From positions 1-64,000 of the forward strand of contig DAHXNZ010000009.1 in assembly GCA_027365105.1 (NCBI GenBank): a stretch of 64,000 bases of DNA, written 5' to 3'. The stretch comes from Thermoplasmata archaeon. GTDB lineage: Archaea; Thermoplasmatota; Thermoplasmata; Lutacidiplasmatales; UBA184. The stretch's first letter is position 1, and every line of letters starts with the position of its first letter. The notes under the pieces were generated by a model. The model saw only the letters and a list, made by a program, of their open reading frames with translations, was not told where the DNA came from and did no database searches. Shown here piece by piece: positions 52,349 to 60,786 of this stretch. A program made the translations under genes and the position numbers.

Positions 52349-53305
52349 TCAGCCGGCGCCGGCGGGACGGGTCGGTTGGAACGCCGAACCGGTCAGCCGT
52401 TCGAAGACGGTGGTGTAGAGCCGGCTCACCTCGTCGACCAGCAGCGGTGGGAGCGGCGGGATCGGCGGTTCGGGCTGCCCCGACTCCCGGGCCCGCTGGA
52501 GCGTGTCGTAGTACCCCGTCTGGCGGTAGTGCTGCCGGACGAACTCCTTCGAGAAGTCGACCTGGCGGCCCCGGTCGTAGGCATCCTTGTCCCAGAACCG
52601 GTCCTCGTCGGCGGTGCCGAAGGTGTCGACGACCATCGCGACCCCGTCGTGGCGGATCCCGAACTCCTTCTTGCCGTCGACATGGAGGAGCCCGCGCGGG
52701 GCGATCTCCTGCTGCATCGCCTCGTCGATCTTGAGGATCGTCTCCCGGAGGGCGGCGATCGCCGGGGCGTCGAGGCCCGAGATCTCCCGGGCCTCGGCGT
52801 CGGTCAGCAGCCGGTCGACCGGCTCGAGCTTGGTGGTCATCTCGAAGTGCGGGTCGGGCAGCCGCTCGCCATAGACCAGGCTCTTCCCGGCGGGAAAGCC
52901 GAGCGAGGCGGCCGACGCCTGGCCGGACTGGACCCGGTCCCACATCGACCCTGCCAGGTAGTAGCGGACGATGAACTCGAGCGGGATCAGGTAGTTGCGG
53001 GGATTCGGGCCGAGCGAGCGGACCTGGGGGACGACCCGGACCCGATCGACCCGCATCGAGGTCGGCGAGGCCAGACCCCGGAAATGGTGCGGCACGCCGA
53101 TCCGCCGGCAGACCTCGAACCAGTGGGCGGCGGTCCGGGCCAGTGTTTCGCCCTTGTGCGGAATCTCGCTCGGGATGTGCTTGTCGAAGACCGAAATGTC
53201 GTTGGTGAACCGGAACTCGAGCTCGGTCGGCGAAACCTCCCAGACCTCCTTGACCTTCCCCCGGCGCAGGTAGGTCGGGACCGGAGGGGCTGCTTGGGGC
53301 GACAC
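52349..53305 (-). CDS. purC: phosphoribosylaminoimidazole-succinocarboxamide synthase
   Basis: 318 residues (SAICAR synthetase). LRRGKVKEVWEVSPTELEFR and FTNDISVFDKHIPSEIPHKG form the N-terminal lobe, SLGPNPRNYLIPLEFIVRYY the hinge, and HVDGKKEFGI and VVDTFGTADEDRFWDK the catalytic end. The GTG at 53305 is chosen because a GTTAAG TATA box lies 25-30 bases before it, which gives a leaderless start. A GTG at 53347 would start before that box. Purine synthesis is shared with purP elsewhere in the window. Confidence 0.9.
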   Translation of the reverse strand: MSPQAAPPVPTYLRRGKVKEVWEVSPTELEFRFTNDISVFDKHIPSEIPHKGETLARTAAHWFEVCRRIGVPHHFRGLASPTSMRVDRVRVVPQVRSLGPNPRNYLIPLEFIVRYYLAGSMWDRVQSGQASAASLGFPAGKSLVYGERLPDPHFEMTTKLEPVDRLLTDAEAREISGLDAPAIAALRETILKIDEAMQQEIAPRGLLHVDGKKEFGIRHDGVAMVVDTFGTADEDRFWDKDAYDRGRQVDFSKEFVRQHYRQTGYYDTLQRARESGQPEPPIPPLPPLLVDEVSRLYTTVFERLTGSAFQPTRPAGAG

Positions 53306-53328
53306 GCCCGGCCCATGGAGGCCCGGAT

Positions 53329-53335
53329 TGTTAAG
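53329..53335 (-). promoter_or_regulatory. TATA box of purC
   Basis: CTTAACA on the minus strand, 25-30 bases before the GTG at 53305. Confidence 0.5.
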
Positions 53336-53350
53336 GTCAGCGGGCACCGG

Positions 53351-53887
53351 TCAGAGGGACTTCGCCTGGACCAGGGTGACCGCCCGGAATCCCCGCTTGC
53401 CGTAGAACCGGGTGGCGATCTCGTTGTGGGCCGGAAACTCGGCCGTCACGATCCCGGCCCCCCGGGCCTTCAGCGCCTGGACCGTCTCCCTCAGGAGATA
53501 CTCGCCGACTCCGCGGCGCCGGTAGAGGGGCAGGAGGTAGATGTCCAGGATGACCCCCTCGTTCTCGGGAGTGTAGAAGAGCCGTTCCCTCAGATGGGCG
53601 CGGACGAGGCCGACCACCCGGTCCCGGTCCGCGCCCACGCCCTCGGCGGCCAGGACCAGCGCCTTCGGGTCGGCGAGGTCCTGGGTCAGCAGGGCCGTCG
53701 CCTGGGCCTCGGCATCGGGCCGGACCTTGAGCAGCGGATCGAACTCCTCGTTGAGCCGCTTGAGCCTCAAGAGGAGCGATACGAGCGCCGGCACATCCTG
53801 CGGCCGGGCCGCCCTCAGATGGATCGGCATGTTCGGCGCGTCGGTCGCGGTCATCGGGGCGGGCACCGGGGGGATTTCCTTCGTCAT
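53351..53887 (-). CDS. GNAT family N-acetyltransferase
   Basis: 178 residues. IHLRAARPQDVPALVSLLLR opens the domain. EGVILDIYLLPLYRRRGVGE is the strand plus acetyl-CoA loop (Arg-Arg-Gly-Val-Gly), and HNEIATRFYGKRGFRAVTL closes it. The ATG at 53887 overlaps the malic enzyme stop by four bases; in-frame ATGs at about residues 12 and 20 are alternatives. Its substrate is unknown. Coupling to malic enzyme might point to acetylation linked with carbon flow, but that is speculative. Confidence 0.8.
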   Translation of the reverse strand: MTKEIPPVPAPMTATDAPNMPIHLRAARPQDVPALVSLLLRLKRLNEEFDPLLKVRPDAEAQATALLTQDLADPKALVLAAEGVGADRDRVVGLVRAHLRERLFYTPENEGVILDIYLLPLYRRRGVGEYLLRETVQALKARGAGIVTAEFPAHNEIATRFYGKRGFRAVTLVQAKSL

Positions 53888-55326
53888 GGTTTCGAGAGGG
53901 ACCGGCCGGGGGAAGCGGGCGGCATCGGCGCAATCAGCCCCGACCGGCCGATCGCCTCGATGAGTCGGGCCGGGCGCGCCATCCGTTCCTTCGCGATCGC
54001 GAGGAACTCGGCCCGGCTCCGGGTGACCCGGGCCACGCCCCGGTCGACCGCGGCCGTGGCGACGGCCGCCGCGACGTGGGGGAAGACCTCCAGCTCCTCC
54101 ATCGTCGGCAGCAGGTGCTCGGCCGTGAGGCCGCGATCGTGGGCCCGGGCCGCCAGCTCCCGGGCCGCCGCGAGCACGATCTCGTCGTTGATGGACCGGG
54201 CCCGCGCGTCGAGGATGCCCCGGAAGACCCCCGGGAAGATCAGGGAGTTGTTGACCTGGTTGGGAAAATCGCTCCGCCCCGTCGCGACCACGGCCGCCCC
54301 CGCCCGCCGGGCGACCTCCGGCCAGATCTCGGGCACCGGATTGGCGAGCGCGAAGACGATCGGAGCATCGGCCATGCTCCGGATCGCGTCCGCCGAGATC
54401 GCATGGGGGTCCGGCCGCGAGGCGGCGAGGAGCACGTCGGCCCCCGCGAGGGCGTCGGCGAGCGCCCCGGACCGGCCCCCGCCGTCGGTCTGCAGGGCGA
54501 GACGGTACTTCCACGGGTTCCGGAGCATGAGCTCGTCCATGTCGTCGCGCTCGGCGTTCAGGATCCCCCGCTGGTCGACGAGCGAGATCGCGTGGGGGTC
54601 GTGGCCGAGGGCCACCAGGAGCCGGGCGGTCACCAGGTTGGCCGCCCCGGCGCCCAGGAGGACGGTGCGGATCTGGCCGATCGTCCGTCCGGTCAGCTCG
54701 AGCCCGTTGAGAAGCCCGGCGACGGTCGAGGCCGCGGTGCCGAGCTGGTCGTCATGCCAGACCGGGATCGGCAGGCGCGCCTGCAGCGTCTCGAGGACCT
54801 CGAAGCACTTCGGGGAGGCGATATCCTCCAGGTTGATGCCGCCGAAACCGGGGGCGATCCGCTCGACGGTCTCGATGAGTTCGGCCGGCGAGTCGATCCG
54901 CAGGGGGATCGGGACCGCATTGACGCCCCCGAGGTACCGGAAGAGCAGGGCCTTGCCTTCCATCACCGGCAGGGAGGCCTCCGGCCCGACGTTGCCGAGC
55001 CCGAGCACCCGGCTCCCGTCGGTGACGATCGCGATCGTGTTCCATCGGCCGGTCAGGTCGAACGACCGGTCCGGTGCCGCCTCGATCGCCCGGGAGACGG
55101 CGGCGATCCCGGGCGTGTACCAGAGGGCGAAGTCGGCGAGTGAGCGGATCGGTACGGACGGGACGGTCTCCAGCTTCCCGTGGTAGAACCCGGCGAGTTC
55201 GACCGAGCGCCGGCCCATCGATTCGGTGACGCCCTCCCCCTCCTCCGTCACGTCCGGAACGGGGAGGCTCGGCCGGGGCGGCGTCTTCCCGGGAGCGGGC
55301 CGGCCGGGCGGCTCCGCCTGCACCAT
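53884..55326 (-). CDS. maeB: malic enzyme (NAD(P)-dependent)
   Basis: 480 residues: ADFALWYTPGIAAVSRAIEA, then NTIAIVTDGSRVLGLGNVGP, PVWHDDQLGTAASTVAGLLN (metal Asp), VLLGAGAANLVTARLLVALG (nucleotide fold) and ALANPVPEIWPEVARRAGAA. It decarboxylates malate to pyruvate with reduction of NAD(P). The bacterial/archaeal short form is without the phosphotransacetylase-like tail. The ATG at 55326 lies 25 bases after a TATA box (GTTATTTA), so a leaderless start is likely. The N-terminal 30 residues are extra compared with most homologues. Confidence 0.92.
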   Translation of the reverse strand: MVQAEPPGRPAPGKTPPRPSLPVPDVTEEGEGVTESMGRRSVELAGFYHGKLETVPSVPIRSLADFALWYTPGIAAVSRAIEAAPDRSFDLTGRWNTIAIVTDGSRVLGLGNVGPEASLPVMEGKALLFRYLGGVNAVPIPLRIDSPAELIETVERIAPGFGGINLEDIASPKCFEVLETLQARLPIPVWHDDQLGTAASTVAGLLNGLELTGRTIGQIRTVLLGAGAANLVTARLLVALGHDPHAISLVDQRGILNAERDDMDELMLRNPWKYRLALQTDGGGRSGALADALAGADVLLAASRPDPHAISADAIRSMADAPIVFALANPVPEIWPEVARRAGAAVVATGRSDFPNQVNNSLIFPGVFRGILDARARSINDEIVLAAARELAARAHDRGLTAEHLLPTMEELEVFPHVAAAVATAAVDRGVARVTRSRAEFLAIAKERMARPARLIEAIGRSGLIAPMPPASPGRSLSKP

Positions 55327-55350
55327 GGCTCGATTTGAGTCGCCGGAGGG

Positions 55351-55357
55351 TAAATAA
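55351..55357 (-). promoter_or_regulatory. TATA box of the malic enzyme gene
   Basis: TTATTTA on the minus strand, 25-31 bases before the ATG at 55326. Confidence 0.6.
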
Positions 55358-55525
55358 CCCTTTGCCGGAGTCGAATCCGGTCTACGGCAATCGCCGACCT
55401 CCCCCGGAACCCCGCCGAGGCGGGACCGGCGGCCGGGCGGCGGGGATCCGCCCCGGGCCCATACCGCCCTTTTCGTCGCGCGCAACGGGGTTTCTTCCCC
55501 GGCAGGATCCCGAGGCGGCGCCACC

Positions 55526-55533
55526 GTTAAACC
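55526..55533 (+). promoter_or_regulatory. TATA box of the split metE operon
   Basis: GTTAAACC, 22-29 bases before the ATG at 55555; no Shine-Dalgarno follows. Confidence 0.55.
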
Positions 55534-55554
55534 TCGCCGCCCCTCGCGGGGTCG

Positions 55555-56535
55555 ATGCAGTTGCACACCGGCCTCGCGAGCGTCTTCCCCCGGTCCGAGG
55601 CGCTCGTGGCCGCCACCCGGGACTTCGATCGCGGCCGGACCTCCGCCGAGGCGCTCGAGGAGCTGTACGCCCGGACCGAGACCGAGGTGATCGCCCTCGA
55701 GGAACGGCTCGGGTTCGACGCCCGGACCGCGGGCTACCTACGCTGGCAGGATCTCTTCCGTCCGTTGGCCGAGACCTGGGACGGGTTCACCGTGGGACCG
55801 GTCACCCGGTGGTTCCAGACCAACACCTTCTTCCGACGCCCGGTGCTCCACACCCCGCCCGAACGGCGCCCGGGCGAGTTGGCCGCCCGGCTCCCGAAGC
55901 CCCTCACCGGCCCCGGGGTCGCCGCCGCCAAGGTCCTGCTGCCGGGCCCCTACACGTTCACCGGACTGCTCGACAACCGCTCGGGCGAGCCCGACTCGGC
56001 GCTCATCCACCGGATCGGGCGGCTGCTCGCCGAGGAGGTGAAGGAGCTCCGGGGGAAGGGCTACCGGACCTTCCAGTTCCAGGAACCGCTCCTCGTCGAC
56101 CGGCCCCCGGAGGGCGTCGCCGCCGAGTCGGTCCTGGCGGCGTACCAGTCGATCGCCCACCAGCTCTCGGGCGGGACCTCGATCGTCTGGACCTACCATG
56201 GCGACGCCGCGCCCGTGGCCCCGCTGCTCGCCCGCCTGGCGGTCGGGGTCGTCGGCGTCGATCTCGCCGAGACCGAAGTGGCGAAGCTTCCGATGGCCCT
56301 CGAGCACAAGGGGATCGGACTCGGGGTCGTCGACCCCCGCACCACCCTGGTCGAGGACGCCGGGGAGGTCGCCCGGATCGTCCGGGCGGTCCGGGACCGG
56401 CTCCACCCGAGCTCGGTCTGGCTCTCCCACGGGGCGCCGATCGATCTGTTGCCGTGGGAGCCCGCGACCCGCAAGCTCCATGTCCTGCCGGCGGCCCGCC
56501 AGCTCCTGGAGGGGCCGGACGGAGGCGGACGATGA
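55555..56535 (+). CDS. cobalamin-independent methionine synthase, N-terminal-type protein
   Basis: 326 residues, the MetE N-terminal-domain-like half encoded as its own gene: LASVFPRSEALVAATRDFDR, DGFTVGPVTRWFQTNTFFRR, KVLLPGPYTFTGLLDNRSGE, YRTFQFQEPLLV and VVGVDLAETEV. It lacks the complete zinc site and probably helps bind the folate-like methyl donor or the partner. The stop overlaps the start of the catalytic half (ATGA). The two-gene form is typical of Thermoplasmata and Sulfolobales. Confidence 0.88.
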   Translation: MQLHTGLASVFPRSEALVAATRDFDRGRTSAEALEELYARTETEVIALEERLGFDARTAGYLRWQDLFRPLAETWDGFTVGPVTRWFQTNTFFRRPVLHTPPERRPGELAARLPKPLTGPGVAAAKVLLPGPYTFTGLLDNRSGEPDSALIHRIGRLLAEEVKELRGKGYRTFQFQEPLLVDRPPEGVAAESVLAAYQSIAHQLSGGTSIVWTYHGDAAPVAPLLARLAVGVVGVDLAETEVAKLPMALEHKGIGLGVVDPRTTLVEDAGEVARIVRAVRDRLHPSSVWLSHGAPIDLLPWEPATRKLHVLPAARQLLEGPDGGGR

Positions 56536-57680
56536 GCGATCTTCCCCTCTTCCCGATGCAGGAGATCGGGAGCCTGATGAAGCCGCGCTGGCAGCTCCTC
56601 GGCCAGCGCGGCGAGCCGCTCGATGCCCGCGCGCTCGACGAGCTCGAGATCTGGGAGAAACGGCTCCCCCTCGCCGACGGGCCGATGGCGGCGACTGTGA
56701 AGGCGCTCCGGGCCGGCCGGCCCCGCGAGGCCGGGGCCGAGGCGGTCCGGGACCTGGGCGCCCTCTTCGCCCTGCGCTTCTTCGAATCGGTCGGCCTGCA
56801 CCGGGTCTACGACGGCGAGGCCCGGCGGATCGAGATGTACGAGCATGCCATCCGCCAGATGCGCGGCTTCCAGTTCCAGGGCCACGTCCGCTCCTTCGAC
56901 AACAAGTACTACCTCAAGGCCGCCGGCACCGGGGAGATCCGGCTCGAGCGCCCGTACCATCTCGAGGAGTTCGACTTCGTCCAGCGGCACGCCCGGGCGA
57001 CGCCCAAGATTCCGATCACCGGCGCCTACACCCTGGCCGACTGGTCGTACAACGAGTACTACCTCTCCCGGACCACCGGCTGGAAGAACCGCGCCACCCG
57101 CCGCTCGGCCCAGCGGGAGTTCGTCGTGGAGATCGCCCGCCAGGCCCTCCGCCCGACGATCGCCGCCCTGGTCGCCGCCGGCGCCCGCGTGATCCAGATC
57201 GACGAACCGGCCGCCGGGACCCACCCCGACGAGGCCGACCTCGTGGTCGAGGGGTTCAACGCCGCGACCGACGGGATCGACGCCGAGTTCTCGATGCACA
57301 TCTGCTACTCCGACTACCGCGACCTCTACCCGGCGCTGCTCGAGGCGAAGCGCTGCCGCCAGTGGGCCTGGGAGTTCGCGAACCGGGACTTCGAGGACCG
57401 GGACGGCTACGCGATCCTGAACCTGCTCAACGAGTACGGCGATCCCCGGGAGGTCGGCCTCGGCGTCCTCGACGTCCACCGGGACGAGATCGAATCCCCC
57501 GAGCTCGTCGCCGACCGGATCCGGCGCACCGTCCGGATCCTCGGCGACCCCCGGCGCCTCTGGATCAATCCGGACTGCGGCCTGCGGACCCGGTCGCTCG
57601 ACGTCGCGTACGCGAAGCTCGAGGCGATGGCCAAGGGGGCCCAGCAGGTTCGCGAGGAGTACGAGCCGTCGCGGCGCTGA
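56532..57680 (+). CDS. metE: cobalamin-independent methionine synthase, catalytic C-terminal protein
   Basis: 382 residues of the MetE catalytic barrel. FPMQEIGSLMKPRWQL opens the fold, KIPITGAYTLADWSYNEYYL binds substrate, and VIQIDEPAAG follows. The zinc ligands are His and Cys in FSMHICYSDY, a Glu in AWEFANRD, and Cys in WINPDCGLRTRSLDVAYAKL. It transfers methyl to homocysteine. In archaea the methyl donor may be a methylated corrinoid protein rather than folate. It is coupled to the N-terminal-type gene. Confidence 0.92.
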   Translation: MSDLPLFPMQEIGSLMKPRWQLLGQRGEPLDARALDELEIWEKRLPLADGPMAATVKALRAGRPREAGAEAVRDLGALFALRFFESVGLHRVYDGEARRIEMYEHAIRQMRGFQFQGHVRSFDNKYYLKAAGTGEIRLERPYHLEEFDFVQRHARATPKIPITGAYTLADWSYNEYYLSRTTGWKNRATRRSAQREFVVEIARQALRPTIAALVAAGARVIQIDEPAAGTHPDEADLVVEGFNAATDGIDAEFSMHICYSDYRDLYPALLEAKRCRQWAWEFANRDFEDRDGYAILNLLNEYGDPREVGLGVLDVHRDEIESPELVADRIRRTVRILGDPRRLWINPDCGLRTRSLDVAYAKLEAMAKGAQQVREEYEPSRR

Positions 57681-57786
57681 CCCGAGTCTCCCCGTCGTCC
57701 CGTCTCCGGGCGTCTGGACCGGCTTTGAAACGTAACCCTTATCTCGTGCGAGTTTTGTTTCATGCCTCGAAGTTCTGAGGACATGA

Positions 57787-59072
57787 TAGCCTTCGCTCGA
57801 TGCGAGGCAAATCCCATCTGCGGCGTCCCTTCTCCTCCCCTCGGGGACGCCGCATGGAAGCAGAGACCTTTGTGGGGTTGGACATCAGCCGAAAGAGTGC
57901 CGTCGCCACCGCCGTCGATCCGTGGGGGGAGCGGATCGACCAGTCGACGCTCGGAGCCACCGACGCCGAGCTCATCGCCTACCTCCAACGCCTCCCCGGG
58001 ACCAAGCACGTGGCCATCGAGGCGTGCACGATGTGGGAGCACTTCCATGACGCCGCGGTCGCCGCCGGGGCCGACGTCGTGCTCTCCCATCCGTACAAGA
58101 CGCGCCTCATCGCCGACGCCAGCCTGAAGTCGGACAAGGTCGACTCCGAGGCGCTCGCCACCTTGCTCCGTCTCCGAGCGCTCCCCACCGCCTTCGTTCC
58201 CTCGGAAGGGACCCGCGCCTTGCGTCGCCTCGTTCGGGAGCGAGTCTTCTACCGCAAGCAGTTCAAGGCGGTGGCGAACCACACCTACGCCTTCCTGGTC
58301 GCGAAGGGCGTCCCCTACGACGATGGGATCCTCGGACTCAAGCGCCGTCGGGAGGAGTTGCGCTCGCTCCACCTCCCCGAGGTGGAGCGAGGCCTGGACC
58401 GCCTTGTCGAACTCGACCGCGCCACGCGCGTTCTTGACGACGCGATCCACGCGGCGTTCCTCGAGTCGAAGGAGGCGCAACTCCTCGAGTCAATCCCGGG
58501 GATCGGAGAGCTGACGGCCGTCACGCTGGCGGCATTCCTCTGCCCGATCGGCCGGTTTGAGAGCCTCGACGAGCTCAGCTCGTACTGCGGGCTCTGCCCG
58601 ACGAACCACCAGACCGCCGAGACCTCCTACAAGGGCCGGCTGAAGTCTGACTGCAACCACCTCCTACGATGGATCCTCGTCGAAGCGAGCTACATTCACC
58701 GCCTCCACGCTCGAGGGAGCTACGTATCCCGGGTCGGTCGCCGCGGCGCTCGTCGGAAGGGCGCGAAGCGCGGGGCGATCGACGCCGCCCACGCGCTCCT
58801 TCGCGTGGTCTACGCAGTCCTCAAGAGAGGCACGCCCTATACCCCTCACGCTCCAGAGCGGCCGAGCTGCAGAAGTGAACTTGCGACGTCCCCCTGACGG
58901 TCGCACGAATTTGAGTGCAGGACGCTGCCCTGGGGCCCCTTGCCGCAATTGTCTTCGTGCGCTGCGGGCGCAAATAGCTGTAGGCGGAAGCGGGCCAGCG
59001 ACTCACGGCGAGGGGAGATGACGTAGGCCAGCTACCCGACCACGGTCCTTCGACTCGTTCGAGCGAAGGCTA
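57787..59072 (+). mobile_element. IS110-family element, IS1111-like, with subterminal inverted repeats
   Basis: A 14-bp perfect inverted repeat, TAGCCTTCGCTCGA at 57787-57800 and its complement at 59059-59072, brackets one transposase gene. The 5' non-coding side is short (about 67 bases before the start) and the 3' side is long (about 175 bases). Subterminal repeats and a long 3' non-coding end are features of the IS1111 subgroup, in which the bridge RNA comes from the 3' end. The true ends may lie a few bases outside the repeats. Confidence 0.7.
57854..58897 (+). CDS. IS110-family transposase (DEDD)
   Basis: 347 residues from the ATG at 57854. The N-terminal RuvC-like DEDD domain shows VGLDISRKS, VAIEACTMWEHF and SDKVDSEALATLLRL, which are the D, E and D-D positions. 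The C-terminal Tnp20 domain has ESIPGIGELTAVTLAAFLCP, then LSSYCGLCPTNHQTAETSYK, and contains the conserved serine region. The enzyme recombines DNA guided by a bridge RNA. The gene looks intact. It lies downstream of metE, and its codon use (more T and A) differs from nearby genes. Confidence 0.92.
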   Translation: MEAETFVGLDISRKSAVATAVDPWGERIDQSTLGATDAELIAYLQRLPGTKHVAIEACTMWEHFHDAAVAAGADVVLSHPYKTRLIADASLKSDKVDSEALATLLRLRALPTAFVPSEGTRALRRLVRERVFYRKQFKAVANHTYAFLVAKGVPYDDGILGLKRRREELRSLHLPEVERGLDRLVELDRATRVLDDAIHAAFLESKEAQLLESIPGIGELTAVTLAAFLCPIGRFESLDELSSYCGLCPTNHQTAETSYKGRLKSDCNHLLRWILVEASYIHRLHARGSYVSRVGRRGARRKGAKRGAIDAAHALLRVVYAVLKRGTPYTPHAPERPSCRSELATSP

Positions 59073-59091
59073 CATAGCTGTTCACGAGCCC

Positions 59092-60598
59092 GTACGTGTT
59101 CAGCGCCGAGAGGGGCTTCGCGTCAACTGAGCACGGCGTAGAGATTTGTCGAGGGGGACTCTCCCCGTAGCTTCCATGTCCCGAGCACGCTGAGCAATCG
59201 GGCGAACGCTTCGGCCCTCTTCCAGTTCCTCAGCGTCCCGATGATCTTCCGGATCACTATCGCTTCCCTCAGCCCCCGTTCCCCCCGGTTGTTCGTCGCG
59301 TCCATGCCGGGATGGTTCAGGAACGTCAGCCACCCCCGCATCCCGTTCCGTAGATACGTCACCACCCGCTCGACTCCGGCGGACCGACTTCGGCCATGCC
59401 GTCGGAGCAACCTCCGTAGCGCCTTCCTCCCGACCGTGAGTCGACGCGCCCGGGCCTTCGGGCTGGCGGTCTCCAGCCCTTGCGTCATCTGGCGGTAGAC
59501 CTCGCAGAGCTCCGCGTAGAGCGCCTTCCCCTCCGCGCTCTCCTCCGCCCCCGCCTTCGCATACCGAAGCAGATGCGCCCAGCAACGCTGGAGGACCCAG
59601 CCGAGGTAGCCCTTCCACCCGTCGCAGACGATCTGGCCGGCGTACTCCTTCCCCAACACCTCCTCGACCACTCCCCGACCCCGACTTGGGCGGATCACCA
59701 GCAGGAGGTCGACCTCGGTGCAGAAGACCCAGATCCAGACCTTGCGGCCATCCATCCGATACGACGACTCGTCGGCGTGGACCCACGGCGAGGCCCGAAG
59801 TCGCTGGAGGATCGTCGCCTCCTCGTCCTTCAGCTTCTCACTGGCGCCCCAGACGACCGCCTGGAGCGTGGCCGGACAACTCGGAATACCCTCCCGAGCC
59901 AGCCGCTCCTCGAGTTTCCGATACGGTAGTCGCTCCTCGATCTTCCCCAGCACGATCTCCGTCTGGAGCTGCGGACCATATCCGGCGGGCTCCCGGCCGT
60001 CGGGGAGGGTTGAGCGGACCTCCGCCCCGCAGTCGAGGCAGTCGTAGATGGCCTGCTCGTATTCCGTCACCACTCGCTTCCGGACCACCTCGACCTCTTG
60101 GCGGGTCTCGGTGCCCCGGAGCCGAAGGTGCTCGCCGTGGCACTTGCGGCATCGGGAGGCGGTGAGGGGCACGCGCTGGTCCGGGGTCAACGGATCGCGG
60201 GTGACTCCTTCGTGGCCGGGCTTGGGCCCGGGCTTCTTGCGCTCGCCCGACGGAACCAGGGGCCGGGCCCGAGCAAAGCCCGGGGAGTGGTTCCGCACGC
60301 TGGGAGGGACGTTCGAGTTCTCGTGGACCTGAAGGCGGCGTCGGAGCTCGGCGATCTCTCGCCGCAGTCGCTCGTTTTCCCTGGCCTGTTCCTCGGCCTC
60401 CCGCTTCAGTTCGGCGAGGCCCTTCTTGGAGACGACGATCTCGTCGTCGTCGTCCTTCGGGGTCAGGCGCCAGAGTGGGAGTGTCGCGGCCACGAGTTCC
60501 TCGCTCCGAAGGAGCGACCGAGGCCGGATTTCCACTTTGCGCTGGAGAAGAACCCGCGCCCTCAGGCTGTCAGGCTACTGGGGAGGGTGAACACGTAC
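59092..60598 (-). mobile_element. IS66-like element with 11-bp terminal inverted repeats
   Basis: GTACGTGTTCA at 59092-59102 is repeated as its complement at 60588-60598, bracketing one transposase gene. IS66 ends commonly begin with GTA. No 8-bp target duplication is seen (ACGAGCCC on the left against TAGTAGAC on the right), so one flank has changed since insertion. No tnpA or tnpB accessory gene is present; this is the single-transposase form. Confidence 0.75.
59123..60535 (-). CDS. IS66-family transposase
   Basis: 470 residues. An N-terminal leucine-zipper-like coiled coil (EEQARENERLRREIAELRRR) is followed by a zinc-finger domain, CRKCHGEHL and CLDCGAEV. The DDE core reads SPWVHADESSYRMDG, AGQIVCDGWKGYLGWV and TNNRGERGLREAIVIRKIIG. 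The Pro/Gly-rich GERKKPGPKPGHEG before the zinc finger is an IS66 hallmark. The frame is full length. It probably moves by cut-and-paste with 8-bp duplications. Confidence 0.92.
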   Translation of the reverse strand: MEIRPRSLLRSEELVAATLPLWRLTPKDDDDEIVVSKKGLAELKREAEEQARENERLRREIAELRRRLQVHENSNVPPSVRNHSPGFARARPLVPSGERKKPGPKPGHEGVTRDPLTPDQRVPLTASRCRKCHGEHLRLRGTETRQEVEVVRKRVVTEYEQAIYDCLDCGAEVRSTLPDGREPAGYGPQLQTEIVLGKIEERLPYRKLEERLAREGIPSCPATLQAVVWGASEKLKDEEATILQRLRASPWVHADESSYRMDGRKVWIWVFCTEVDLLLVIRPSRGRGVVEEVLGKEYAGQIVCDGWKGYLGWVLQRCWAHLLRYAKAGAEESAEGKALYAELCEVYRQMTQGLETASPKARARRLTVGRKALRRLLRRHGRSRSAGVERVVTYLRNGMRGWLTFLNHPGMDATNNRGERGLREAIVIRKIIGTLRNWKRAEAFARLLSVLGTWKLRGESPSTNLYAVLS

Positions 60599-60647
60599 TA
60601 GTAGACAAACGGCCCACGGCCCAGTGACCGAGTGATGTCCTTTCCAT

Positions 60648-60786
60648 TCATCGTGCGGCCGGGGCGCCAATCAAGCGGAAGAAGAACTCCTCAAGGCCAG
60701 CCTCCTCGACGCGGAATTCTTGCAGGACGTAACGCGACCGACCGATTTCTGCGATGACCGTCTCGGGCGGCACCCGGGGTTGCTCG
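60648..60786 (-). pseudogene. C-terminal tail of an ABC-transporter ATPase
   Basis: The minus-strand frame ending at TGA 60648-60650 reads PRVPPETVIAEIGRSRYVLQ, then FRVEEAGLEEFFFRLIG. This is the typical C-terminal end of ABC-2-type exporter ATPases (…LEE-hydrophobic-hydrophobic-R-L). Everything upstream, including Walker A and the signature motif, is missing because the sequence switches at about 60787 to the antisense of a serine recombinase. It is a 46-residue relic left by a rearrangement. Confidence 0.55.

Noticed and set aside
55369-55392. tRNA T-arm-like sequence (GAGTCGAATCC inside an inverted repeat)
   Set aside because: No 5' half is present upstream, the loop has the wrong size, and it lies in the malic enzyme and metE promoter region. 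It is probably a chance hairpin.
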